NCBI GenBank assembly: GCA_016840695.1
Contig: JAEORV010000083.1
Coordinates: 1 to 6,810 of the forward strand
Direction of reading: 5' to 3'
Length of the DNA stretch: 6,810 nt
Origin: Promethearchaeota archaeon
Lineage (GTDB): Archaea > Asgardarchaeota > Lokiarchaeia > Sigyniarchaeales > SOKP01
This document shows positions 1 to 5,458 of this stretch, in pieces (position 1 is the stretch's first letter; each line of letters begins with the position of its first letter). Made by a program: the position numbers and the translations under genes. Below the pieces are notes generated by a model, which made no database searches, was not told the origin of the DNA, and worked only from the letters and a program-made list of their open reading frames with translations.

Positions 1-166
1 TCTCATCTTCAGACCCCACGTATTTTGGATCTGTAATTCCATAGCATTTTGCAAAGTTCATTAAATCGTTATATCGTACTCGGTATCTTACACTACCTTT
101 AATTTCAGTACCAGGAAGATTTTTGACCAAAAATTTAGCGTTTTTTTCTATTTGTGCTTGTTCCAT
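1..166 (-). CDS. N-terminal fragment, possible MaoC/hot-dog-fold dehydratase (cut by window edge)
   Basis: An ATG at 166-164 opens a frame of 55 codons without a stop that runs off the left edge, so only the N-terminus is visible. It begins MEQAQIEKNAKFLVKNLPGT and continues with a stretch reading VRYNDLMNFAKCYGITDPKY (about residues 30-49). The pattern 'aromatic/Val strand, then a helix with FA, then G..dP.Y followed by acidic residues' resembles the N-terminal part of MaoC-like/FAS1-type hydroxyacyl dehydratases, where it forms the first strand and the start of the hot-dog helix. The catalytic Asp/His region of that family would lie outside the window, so enzyme activity cannot be judged. 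The gene follows mfnE on the same strand after a 45-bp gap with no strong T-tract, so it may share that transcript. The reading frame is likely real; the family call is tentative because it rests on about 30 residues. Confidence 0.5.
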   Translation of the reverse strand, partial: MEQAQIEKNAKFLVKNLPGTEIKGSVRYRVRYNDLMNFAKCYGITDPKYVGSEDE

Positions 167-200
167 TATGTAATTCAACTTTATTTTGATAGTATAGAAA

Positions 201-208
201 TTATAAAA
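201..208 (-). promoter_or_regulatory. Weak TATA-box candidate upstream of the left-edge gene
   Basis: On the minus strand this reads TTTTATAA, centred about 38 nt before the ATG at 166. The spacing is slightly long for an archaeal TATA box giving a short leader, and the whole gap is AT-rich, so the match could be chance. If it is not used, the downstream gene would depend on read-through from mfnF-mfnE. Confidence 0.25.
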
Positions 209-211
209 TTT

Positions 212-958
212 CTAATAAATTTTTGTATAGGTTCTATTTTGCGTCTTTGTTATGTCAAAATATTCGAGAATTCTTGATTTTGAAGCGATTCCATTTAAAA
301 GGACGCACGAGACCTTAGTTTTGTCTATTAAGAATAATAAATACGAATCAACTGGTTGAGATTTTTTAAATTTACTGGCACCAAACATCTCACTCTCCAA
401 TCTATTTGAATTTTTAAATTTAATGTAATCGCTTGTAGTCATCTCCTTTATTGCTTTTTCTTGACCTTTTTCATTAATCATGATGCTATCAACATCTTTT
501 ATTAAATAGCATTCCTTTAACTTGAGTTTATAAGCTAAATATAAGGTTATCGAGTCAGAAGTCACGTCCCAGTTATGCGGTAATTGATCTTCTCGAGAAA
601 GATAATCATAAGGCAAGAAGACAAATATTCCTTTTTCATTTTCGCTTTTTAACCATGTTTGTAGCATTTCATAATTATCAGTACAATTTACTTCCTTAAA
701 ATTATTGCATAATTTAACACCATTATAGTTCATCGCGTAAATTGCCATCCAATGAGCAAGATCATCTCCTATTTTTAATTTATCGTCCATACTCCTTATA
801 AAGTCTGCTCTCAAGCCTCCTCCGGGTATGATTATTACTTTTTGAAGGATATCGCCATGTAAAAGCGATTTAAATTGGGAGAGCGTGAATTCAAGATTTT
901 CACGATTTTCTAAAATTTTTCCACCTATCTTAACGATTATGGAATTATTTATCGTCAT
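212..958 (-). CDS. mfnE: MfnE-type [5-(aminomethyl)furan-3-yl]methyl phosphate kinase (methanofuran biosynthesis)
   Basis: This 248-residue protein has the amino-acid-kinase fold. In MfnE the ATP-dependent reaction converts the aminomethyl-furan phosphate into its diphosphate, the activated donor for the next step of methanofuran synthesis; it is a soluble cytoplasmic enzyme. Visible marks are the N-terminal phosphate-binding strand with VKIGGK (residues 9-14), the second glycine loop PGGG (45-48) followed by ADFIR, the AHWMAIYAM segment (68-76) characteristic of this subfamily, the NWDVTSDSI nucleotide/substrate segment (129-137), and the KDVDSI loop (154-159). UMP kinase, glutamate 5-kinase and acetylglutamate kinase share the fold but not the AHWMA..AM plus WDVTSDSI combination. 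The start is an ATG with no Shine-Dalgarno site, 10 bp after the stop of mfnF, so the two genes are almost certainly co-transcribed. The partner gene encodes the enzyme that uses the product, which strengthens the call. The C-terminus (NRTYTKIY) is a little irregular compared with the Gly-Thr ending common in this fold. Activity in this organism is inferred. Confidence 0.85.
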   Translation of the reverse strand: MTINNSIIVKIGGKILENRENLEFTLSQFKSLLHGDILQKVIIIPGGGLRADFIRSMDDKLKIGDDLAHWMAIYAMNYNGVKLCNNFKEVNCTDNYEMLQTWLKSENEKGIFVFLPYDYLSREDQLPHNWDVTSDSITLYLAYKLKLKECYLIKDVDSIMINEKGQEKAIKEMTTSDYIKFKNSNRLESEMFGASKFKKSQPVDSYLLFLIDKTKVSCVLLNGIASKSRILEYFDITKTQNRTYTKIY

Positions 959-968
959 TTTTATTGAT

Positions 969-2051
969 TTAACTTAATTTAAAGTTTAACGCCCCAGCAA
1001 CCGCAAAAGCGGAAGAACTGACGTGATCTGGAATATTAGTTATTTTTTCGTAAATTTTAATGTTATTGAAACCTAGATTTTCCAGAGATTTCTTTATTAA
1101 GAACTCGGCAGCTAATCCTGTAATAACAAAAATGGGATCGTTATTAAATTCAGGTACTCTTCCTTTTAGCTCGTTAAAAAATTCTTGAATTTCAGAAGAG
1201 ATGATTTCTAATTGTTTATTATAAATGTACTTTGCCATGTTGATTAGCTCATCTTTAGAAATTGTTTCAATATCCTTGCATATGATCCTGGCTAATCGCG
1301 AATAACAATCGTCGAGTGATGTCGAACGATTATCTGCTGTATCGTTAATATATTCTTGTTCTGAAATATTATCGAGTATTCTATGAACATCTGAGATTAA
1401 AGCAAATTTCTCGAAAGATATTCGAATATTTTTTCCTTTATAGGGTATAAAATGCGTTATGGAGGGTATGGTTGCTCTTAAACCACCGGTATAGATTAAT
1501 TCATGCCACATTAACCTCGAAGTATCATCCTTACCTTTAGATACAGGGATGGAATTAAGAATAGGAATGATATCGATTGTTGTAGAGCCAGCGTCAATTA
1601 AGATACAATTTGGCATGAATCTTCCTAAAAAAAGTGCTGTCGATACCCAATTTGCAGCTGAAACTTTTAGGTAGTTATGTCTTGCTTGATCGCAATCTAC
1701 ATATTCTCCTTCGTTATTTACAAATCGCATCTTTTCTTTATCAAACACGCTTTCCAAAGCATCTATAATCGTTAAAATTCCTTCTCTTTTTGTTTGAAAC
1801 GCATCTGAAAGCTCTGCAGTAATAGTAATAGCAATGTTGGTTATTTCGTCTAATTGAATCTTTTTTTTTTCGAGTAAAATAGATAAAATTCTATCAATCA
1901 TTTTCGGAAGGTCGTGCAGTGTCTTTTCCCAGAATGGAAAATATTCAATATGAGATAAAGATTCTAAGATTTCTTCATTTTTAAATTGTATAAGAGCTGT
2001 TTTCGTATTGGCACCTCCAATGTCTAAGCCTAAGATGAGACGATTATTCAT
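969..2051 (-). CDS. mfnF: MfnF-type methanofuran biosynthesis protein (hydantoinase/oxoprolinase family)
   Basis: This 360-residue protein belongs to the ASKHA-fold hydantoinase/oxoprolinase group long annotated as 'H4MPT-linked C1 transfer pathway protein'. MfnF couples the furan diphosphate to gamma-glutamyl-tyramine, forming the ether-linked core of methanofuran. Seen in the sequence: the N-terminal phosphate-1 motif LGLDIGGANTKTALI (7-21), PFWEKTLHDLP (39-49), the TAELSDAF..K.EG segment (78-91), the second ASKHA motif LIDAGSTTIDIIPI (151-164), the WHELIYTGGLRATIP segment (182-196), TADN plus SRLARIICKD (238-260), the adenosine-like ITGLAAEFL (310-318), and a closing SSSAFAVAGAL (345-355). 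All are in family order with no break. I chose the ATG at 2051; a TTG nine bases upstream in frame adds only three residues and falls about where transcription should begin. A TATA box lies 34 nt upstream, with no Shine-Dalgarno site. mfnE follows after 10 bp. A run of ten A on the coding strand (1861-1870) encodes the EKKK of residues 61-64 and is a possible slippage site. Confidence 0.87.
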   Translation of the reverse strand: MNNRLILGLDIGGANTKTALIQFKNEEILESLSHIEYFPFWEKTLHDLPKMIDRILSILLEKKKIQLDEITNIAITITAELSDAFQTKREGILTIIDALESVFDKEKMRFVNNEGEYVDCDQARHNYLKVSAANWVSTALFLGRFMPNCILIDAGSTTIDIIPILNSIPVSKGKDDTSRLMWHELIYTGGLRATIPSITHFIPYKGKNIRISFEKFALISDVHRILDNISEQEYINDTADNRSTSLDDCYSRLARIICKDIETISKDELINMAKYIYNKQLEIISSEIQEFFNELKGRVPEFNNDPIFVITGLAAEFLIKKSLENLGFNNIKIYEKITNIPDHVSSSAFAVAGALNFKLS

Positions 2052-2080
2052 TAATATCAATTAAGTTTGGATTGCTTAAC

Positions 2081-2089
2081 CTTATATAG
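2081..2089 (-). promoter_or_regulatory. TATA box for the mfnF-mfnE operon
   Basis: The minus strand reads CTATATAAG, a good archaeal TATA box, centred 34 nt before the mfnF ATG at 2051. With the usual 22-27 nt from TATA centre to initiation, the transcript would begin near 2058-2063, giving a leader of about ten bases and no room for a Shine-Dalgarno site. The box fits in the 42-bp gap between the Nog1 stop codon and mfnF, so the operon can be expressed independently of the Nog1 gene. Confidence 0.55.
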
Positions 2090-2093
2090 TTAT

Positions 2094-3062
2094 CTAATCG
2101 TTTAAATTTCCATATCGATTTAATAAATGGGAAGTAATAAGCTCTAAGTTTTCTCCTGATAGAGCGTTGGTTAAAAAGTAATCTCCTTCATTAAGATTTA
2201 GCTTGTTTTTAAGATATTCAATTTCAGAATCTTTAGCTAAATCCATCTTGTTAAAAACCGTTATGATGTCGATTTTTCCGTCTTTTGTGAAGTTTACCTT
2301 GATTTCATTAAACAATTCTATTTGCGATTCAATAGTATAGCCCGAAGATGGAGTGGGATCAAAAATAAAAACGATAAGATCCGCAATCAATCTTAAAGCC
2401 AATATTGCTTGTAATTCGATGCTGTTTCTTTTTGACATTGGCCTGTCTAAAATCCCTGGAGTGTCCATTATTTGCAATCTAATCTCGTCAAATTTTCTTT
2501 TAATGATTAGATGTCCGAGTATCAATTTTTTTGTAGTGAACGGATATTCTTGAACATCTATTTTCTTATTAGTCGAGATTTCTTTAACAAGGCTACTTTT
2601 ACCAACATTGGGCGCCCCCGCCACGACAAGACAAGGCATTTTATAGTCGAGAGAAGGAATTTCTCTTAAACTCCCCCTAATATTATTTAAATACTCTAAA
2701 TTCTTATTTTGCTTGTAGATAATTGACGAAACCCTTCCAAAAGTTTCCCTTCTCAGCTTATCTGCTTCTTTTGGTGTTTCAATTTGACTTAGTTTTTTCG
2801 TATATTCTCTTTCAATTTTGCTTAAAACAGGTAAAGTTCCATTTAATTTTCCTAATGTTAGTTTTAGTTCGTCTGAATCGACCAAGATTGATGCGAGTTC
2901 CTTGTAAAAATCAGGAAGTTCGTCGATCATTGGAACGCTTTTTATTATCTTTAAAATTCTCTCGATTAAATCTTCGATCGCTACCTTAATACGCTTAGTT
3001 TCCTTCTTTTTTGCCTTAATGAGGATAGGGGCGTTCTTAGATACTTGAGCTGAGCTCTTCAT
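2094..3062 (-). CDS. Nog1 family GTPase, 50S ribosomal subunit assembly
   Basis: This 322-residue TRAFAC-class GTPase is of the Nog1 type, within the Obg/DRG group. Eukaryotic Nog1 joins pre-60S particles; the archaeal form is expected to act in large-subunit maturation. Residues 20-140 form the helical Nog1 N-terminal domain (the segments SVPMIDELPDFYKELASIL and KLRRETFGRVSSIIYK are typical). The G domain follows: G1 GAPNVGKSS (149-157), G2 PFTTK (174-178), G3 DTPGILDRP (200-208), G4 NKMD (271-274), and G5 NALSGEN (299-305, where most relatives have a Ser/Ala start). The phrase DTPGILDRP followed by a long helix, and FIFDPTPSSGYTIESQ (232-247), are specific to Nog1. The protein ends soon after G5, lacking the long C-terminal region of eukaryotic Nog1, as expected for archaea. 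The ATG at 3062 is the only start in the open frame; GGA just before it is too close to act as a ribosome-binding site. The first 25 residues are Lys-rich and may contact RNA. Confidence 0.88.
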   Translation of the reverse strand: MKSSAQVSKNAPILIKAKKKETKRIKVAIEDLIERILKIIKSVPMIDELPDFYKELASILVDSDELKLTLGKLNGTLPVLSKIEREYTKKLSQIETPKEADKLRRETFGRVSSIIYKQNKNLEYLNNIRGSLREIPSLDYKMPCLVVAGAPNVGKSSLVKEISTNKKIDVQEYPFTTKKLILGHLIIKRKFDEIRLQIMDTPGILDRPMSKRNSIELQAILALRLIADLIVFIFDPTPSSGYTIESQIELFNEIKVNFTKDGKIDIITVFNKMDLAKDSEIEYLKNKLNLNEGDYFLTNALSGENLELITSHLLNRYGNLND

Positions 3063-3233
3063 TCCTTTTTTTAAAGCTATATCTAATAACTTTTGCGAAT
3101 TTGGGACGTGGAAAAAATTATTGAAGGGATTATTCGTTTTTTTTCAACCAATCGAGTGTGAAGATATTAAGTAAATAAAAGAAAGAAAAAATATAGCTTT
3201 TTCCGTTTTATGTTTAGAAAAAATACTGAGCGA
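3063..3233. other. Non-coding gap between the TPR-like gene and the Nog1 gene
   Basis: No ORF of note and no RNA gene is visible in these 171 bp. It must hold the 3' end of the upstream transcript and the promoter of the Nog1 gene. I cannot pick a convincing TATA box for Nog1: GATATAGC (minus strand, 3076-3083) lies too close to the ATG, and TTATTAGA (about 3082-3089) is a poor match although correctly spaced. Confidence 0.6.
3186..3223 (-). terminator. Poly-T terminator region after the TPR-like gene
   Basis: On the minus strand, two runs of six T (3218-3223 and 3186-3191, the second followed by more T-rich sequence) lie 10 to 50 bases beyond the TAG stop at 3234. Archaeal RNA polymerase typically terminates at such U-tracts without needing a hairpin. 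No strong stem precedes either run. Placement is inferred from base composition and position only. Confidence 0.45.
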
Positions 3234-4217
3234 CTAGAAGAACTTGGATTTCAACTCAGATATTTTTTGTTCAATCTCAGAGACTTTTTCAGATAAATCA
3301 ATCTTATCTTTTGGTACTGAGCGATAAAGGTCAATAATGATTTGATATCTACCAATTGCTCTTTGAAACTTGTTCATTTGGAGTTCTTTTTCAGCTTTAT
3401 CCGTTAACAATTGAGCTTTGTCAAGTGTTTCTTTGATCTCAAGAGGGAGTTCAGCCATTTTTGATAATTCTATTTGTCTAGCTTTCTCTTTTTCGGTTAA
3501 AACATCATCAACACGTTGCTGAAATTTTTTTTCTCTTAATTCTCGTTCTTGAGCTTTCTGCCTTACACTTTTGAGGTATTCAACCTTCAAATTTTCAATA
3601 TTTTCTCTTTCTTTATATAATCCACCGACTACATCGAAATACCCTAAATCTTTAAATATATCTATTGAATCTTTATACCATTGTTTTGCAACATTATATT
3701 CATTCCTTTTTACTGCCAATTTCCCTAAATCAACAGCTTTTTCTGCAAAATTCTTCCAAACATCTTTATCTTTTTCTAGACCAGCAGATATTTTTTTTTC
3801 TTCTTCTATTCTTCTTATTAACCAATAAGCTTGCTTGCTTTCGTAATCTAAGTTAAGCACATCAAAAATAGCATACGCTTCTTTGTATAACATGAGCGCA
3901 TCATCGATCCGATTACGATCTTGCAGGGATTTAGAATAATTAAATAGATCTCTCCCTTCATCCGCCAATTTGTCTTTTTCATCTTGAGAGAGTGAAAATC
4001 TTTTTGATTTATCATACCGATCGACTCGTTTTTTTGCGGTTTGAAGCTTGACTTCTGCTTTTTCTGCTTGCGCTTTGTATCCTAACAATAAATTGAGGTA
4101 TTTCGACTTGTATAAGAGGGGAATTGCTAAATCGTTATTTCCTTCCGTGATATGTTCGCTTCCTTGCTTTAATAGCGCATCGGCTTCTTTTTCTAATTCT
4201 AAATCAGTTTTTCCCAT
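3234..4217 (-). CDS. TPR-like helical-repeat/coiled-coil protein of unknown function
   Basis: This 327-residue protein is almost wholly helical and highly charged (Lys/Glu), with no signal peptide or membrane segment, so it is probably a cytoplasmic scaffold. Four helix-turn-helix units resemble TPRs: about residues 12-45 (NDLAIPLLYKSKYLN), 84-125 (RIDDALMLYKEAYAIFDVL), 156-200 (EYNVAKQWYKDSIDIFKDLG) and 262-300 (KFQRAIGRYQIIIDLYRS). Each has the small-residue/aromatic spacing of a TPR helix B. Between the third and fourth lies a charged coiled coil (about 205-255, with VRQKAQERELREKKFQQRV), and the last 25 residues look like another short coil. An in-frame ATG at 4256 would add 13 residues, but a TATA box lies inside that extension, so the ATG at 4217 (MGKTDLELEKEAD) is preferred and would be translated from an essentially leaderless mRNA. 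The gene is divergent from asd. Such proteins are abundant in Asgard genomes, but I cannot name a partner or function. Confidence 0.75.
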   Translation of the reverse strand: MGKTDLELEKEADALLKQGSEHITEGNNDLAIPLLYKSKYLNLLLGYKAQAEKAEVKLQTAKKRVDRYDKSKRFSLSQDEKDKLADEGRDLFNYSKSLQDRNRIDDALMLYKEAYAIFDVLNLDYESKQAYWLIRRIEEEKKISAGLEKDKDVWKNFAEKAVDLGKLAVKRNEYNVAKQWYKDSIDIFKDLGYFDVVGGLYKERENIENLKVEYLKSVRQKAQERELREKKFQQRVDDVLTEKEKARQIELSKMAELPLEIKETLDKAQLLTDKAEKELQMNKFQRAIGRYQIIIDLYRSVPKDKIDLSEKVSEIEQKISELKSKFF

Positions 4218-4239
4218 AATAATCACATAATAATTGTCG

Positions 4240-4247
4240 TATATAAG
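4240..4247 (-). promoter_or_regulatory. TATA box of the TPR-like gene
   Basis: The minus strand reads CTTATATA here, close to the archaeal consensus. It is centred about 26-27 nt before the ATG at 4217, which places initiation at or within a base or two of that ATG. The match therefore predicts a leaderless transcript and argues against the upstream ATG at 4256, which would put this promoter element inside the coding sequence. Confidence 0.62.
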
Positions 4248-4278
4248 ATTTTTCATCTCGAAATGACAAAATTAAAAA

Positions 4279-4290
4279 ATTATGCATAAT
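4279..4290. promoter_or_regulatory. Perfect 12-bp palindrome, possible operator in the asd promoter
   Basis: ATTATGCATAAT is its own reverse complement over all 12 bases. It ends four bases before the asd TATA box (4295-4303), so it overlaps or abuts the TFB-recognition position, and it lies about 36 bp upstream of the TATA box of the divergent gene. A dimeric helix-turn-helix regulator bound there could affect one or both promoters. This is inferred from symmetry and position; no regulator can be named, and AT-rich palindromes do arise by chance. Confidence 0.35.
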
Positions 4291-4294
4291 AGAC

Positions 4295-4303
4295 CATATA
4301 AAG
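4295..4303 (+). promoter_or_regulatory. TATA box of asd
   Basis: The sequence CATATAAAG is centred 34 nt before the asd ATG at 4333. Initiation would be expected near 4322-4326, leaving a leader of about ten bases. AGGTG at 4318-4322 could pair with the 16S rRNA tail at a spacing of ten bases, but on this TATA placement it would fall at or before the 5' end of the mRNA, so its use is doubtful. Confidence 0.58.
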
Positions 4304-4332
4304 AAGTAGAAAAAATTAGGTGTTGTTAAGAA

Positions 4333-5421
4333 ATGGAAAAGTTGAAAATAGGAGTCCTTGGAGCCACTGGTATCGTAGGGCAGAATTACATCAAATTACT
4401 TCAAGATCATCCGTGGTTTCAGATAATAGATGTTGCCGCTTCACCCCGTTCTGCGGGTAAGACTTATGAGGAGGCTGTAAAAGCAAAATGGCAAATGACG
4501 ATAGACATACCAGAGAGCGTAAAGGATTTAATCGTAAGAGATGTAATGGATTTCGATTCAATTCCTTCCGATCTAAGTTTTGTATTCTCAGCTATCGTGA
4601 TGCCTACAAAAGACCAGATAAAGGAAGCAGAATTCAAATATGCCGAAAAGGGTATTCCTGTACTAAGCAATAACTCTGCTCATAGATGGACACCCGATGT
4701 TCCAATGATAATAGGTGAAATAAATCACGATCATGTAAATGTGATTCCCATTCAACAGAAAAAGAGAGGATTTAAAAATGGATTTGTAGCAGTTAAACCA
4801 AATTGCTCTCTTCAAAGTTATCTAACCACTATTTATGCACTAGAACAAGCAGGATATAAAGTGGAAAAATTAATCATCACCACACTTCAGGCAGTTTCTG
4901 GTGCGGGATATCCTGGTGTTCCGTCATTGGATATGATTGATAATATCGTGCCTTATATAGGCGGTGAAGAAGAAAAGACGGAAAAGGAACCTACTAAAAT
5001 ATTAGGGAAAGTGGGAGAAGATGGAATTATTAACGACGAGTCGATTCAAATCAGCGCCACATGTACGAGAGTCCCCGTAATTGATGGTCATACTGCGTGC
5101 GTGAATGTAAAATTTAAAGATAAAGTCCCAACAGAAGAAGAAATAAAATCAATATGGGAAAATTTTAGAGCGCTCCCTCAAGAATTAAATTTGCCGTATG
5201 CGCCAAAAAAACCAATTATATATTTGAATAATATCGATCGCCCCCAACCAAAAAAAGATAGAGATGCGGATAAAGGAATGGCAGTCACGGTAGGTAGATT
5301 ACGAAAAGATACCGTATTTGATTACAAGTTCATCTCTCTAAGCCATAACACCGTACGAGGTGCAGCAGGAGGCTCAATATTAACTGCTGAACTTTTAAAA
5401 GAGAAGGGATTCATCAAATAA
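4333..5421 (+). CDS. asd: Aspartate-semialdehyde dehydrogenase (archaeal type)
   Basis: This 362-residue enzyme catalyses NADP-dependent reduction of aspartyl phosphate to aspartate semialdehyde, the branch-point intermediate for lysine, threonine and methionine; in some archaea it also feeds aromatic amino acid synthesis. The Rossmann nucleotide-binding loop is VLGATGIVGQNY (8-19). SNNSAHRW (112-119) and PMIIGEINHDH (124-134) follow. The catalytic cysteine is Cys158 in VKPNCSLQS, and GAGYPGVPSLDMIDNI (190-205) with IGGEEEKTEKE is the signature of the archaeal/fungal branch. CTRVPVIDGHT (244-254) gives the substrate Arg246 and the catalytic His253. The C-terminus has the conserved SLSHNTVRGAAGGSILTAELL. 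All key residues and the length are as expected. Malonyl-CoA reductase of Sulfolobales belongs to the same family, but nothing here points to that role. The gene stands alone on the plus strand, divergent from the TPR-like gene and convergent with the next. Confidence 0.95.
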   Translation: MEKLKIGVLGATGIVGQNYIKLLQDHPWFQIIDVAASPRSAGKTYEEAVKAKWQMTIDIPESVKDLIVRDVMDFDSIPSDLSFVFSAIVMPTKDQIKEAEFKYAEKGIPVLSNNSAHRWTPDVPMIIGEINHDHVNVIPIQQKKRGFKNGFVAVKPNCSLQSYLTTIYALEQAGYKVEKLIITTLQAVSGAGYPGVPSLDMIDNIVPYIGGEEEKTEKEPTKILGKVGEDGIINDESIQISATCTRVPVIDGHTACVNVKFKDKVPTEEEIKSIWENFRALPQELNLPYAPKKPIIYLNNIDRPQPKKDRDADKGMAVTVGRLRKDTVFDYKFISLSHNTVRGAAGGSILTAELLKEKGFIK

Positions 5422-5431
5422 AATTATTCGG

Positions 5432-5450
5432 TTTTTATTTTTTATTATTA
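5432..5450 (+). terminator. T-rich terminator after asd
   Basis: Ten bases beyond the asd TAA, runs of five T (5432-5436) and six T (5438-5443) are followed by TATTATTA. This is a typical archaeal U-tract terminator without a clear hairpin. It lies in the 37-bp convergent gap before the stop codon of the opposite-strand gene; that gene has no comparable T-run on its own strand just after its stop. Confidence 0.5.
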
Positions 5451-5458
5451 TTACCATA

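Noticed and set aside
212..958. UMP kinase, glutamate 5-kinase or acetylglutamate kinase identity for the amino-acid-kinase-fold gene
   Set aside because: The AHWMAIYAM and NWDVTSDSI segments and the adjacent mfnF-type gene point specifically to the MfnE subfamily.
2052..2060. TTG at 2060 as the start of mfnF
   Set aside because: It adds only three residues, and the predicted transcription start falls about there; the ATG at 2051 gives the usual short lead into the LGLDIGG motif.
2723..2989. Plus-strand open frame opposite the Nog1 gene
   Set aside because: It lies entirely antisense to well-conserved Nog1 N-terminal and early G-domain sequence and its translation has no family features; it is a shadow frame, as are the others opposite the TPR-like, asd and orphan genes.
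3063..3072. AAAAGGA just before the Nog1 ATG as a Shine-Dalgarno site
   Set aside because: It directly abuts the start codon, leaving no spacer, so it cannot function in the usual way.
4218..4256. Upstream ATG at 4256 as the start of the TPR-like protein
   Set aside because: It would place the TATA box at 4240-4247 within the coding region and add an N-terminus unlike the Lys/Glu-rich body; the ATG at 4217 fits a leaderless transcript.
4333..5421. Malonyl-CoA/succinyl-CoA reductase role for the asd gene, as in Sulfolobales carbon fixation
   Set aside because: Sequence alone does not separate the two well, but nothing else in the window supports that pathway and the ordinary biosynthetic role is the simplest reading.
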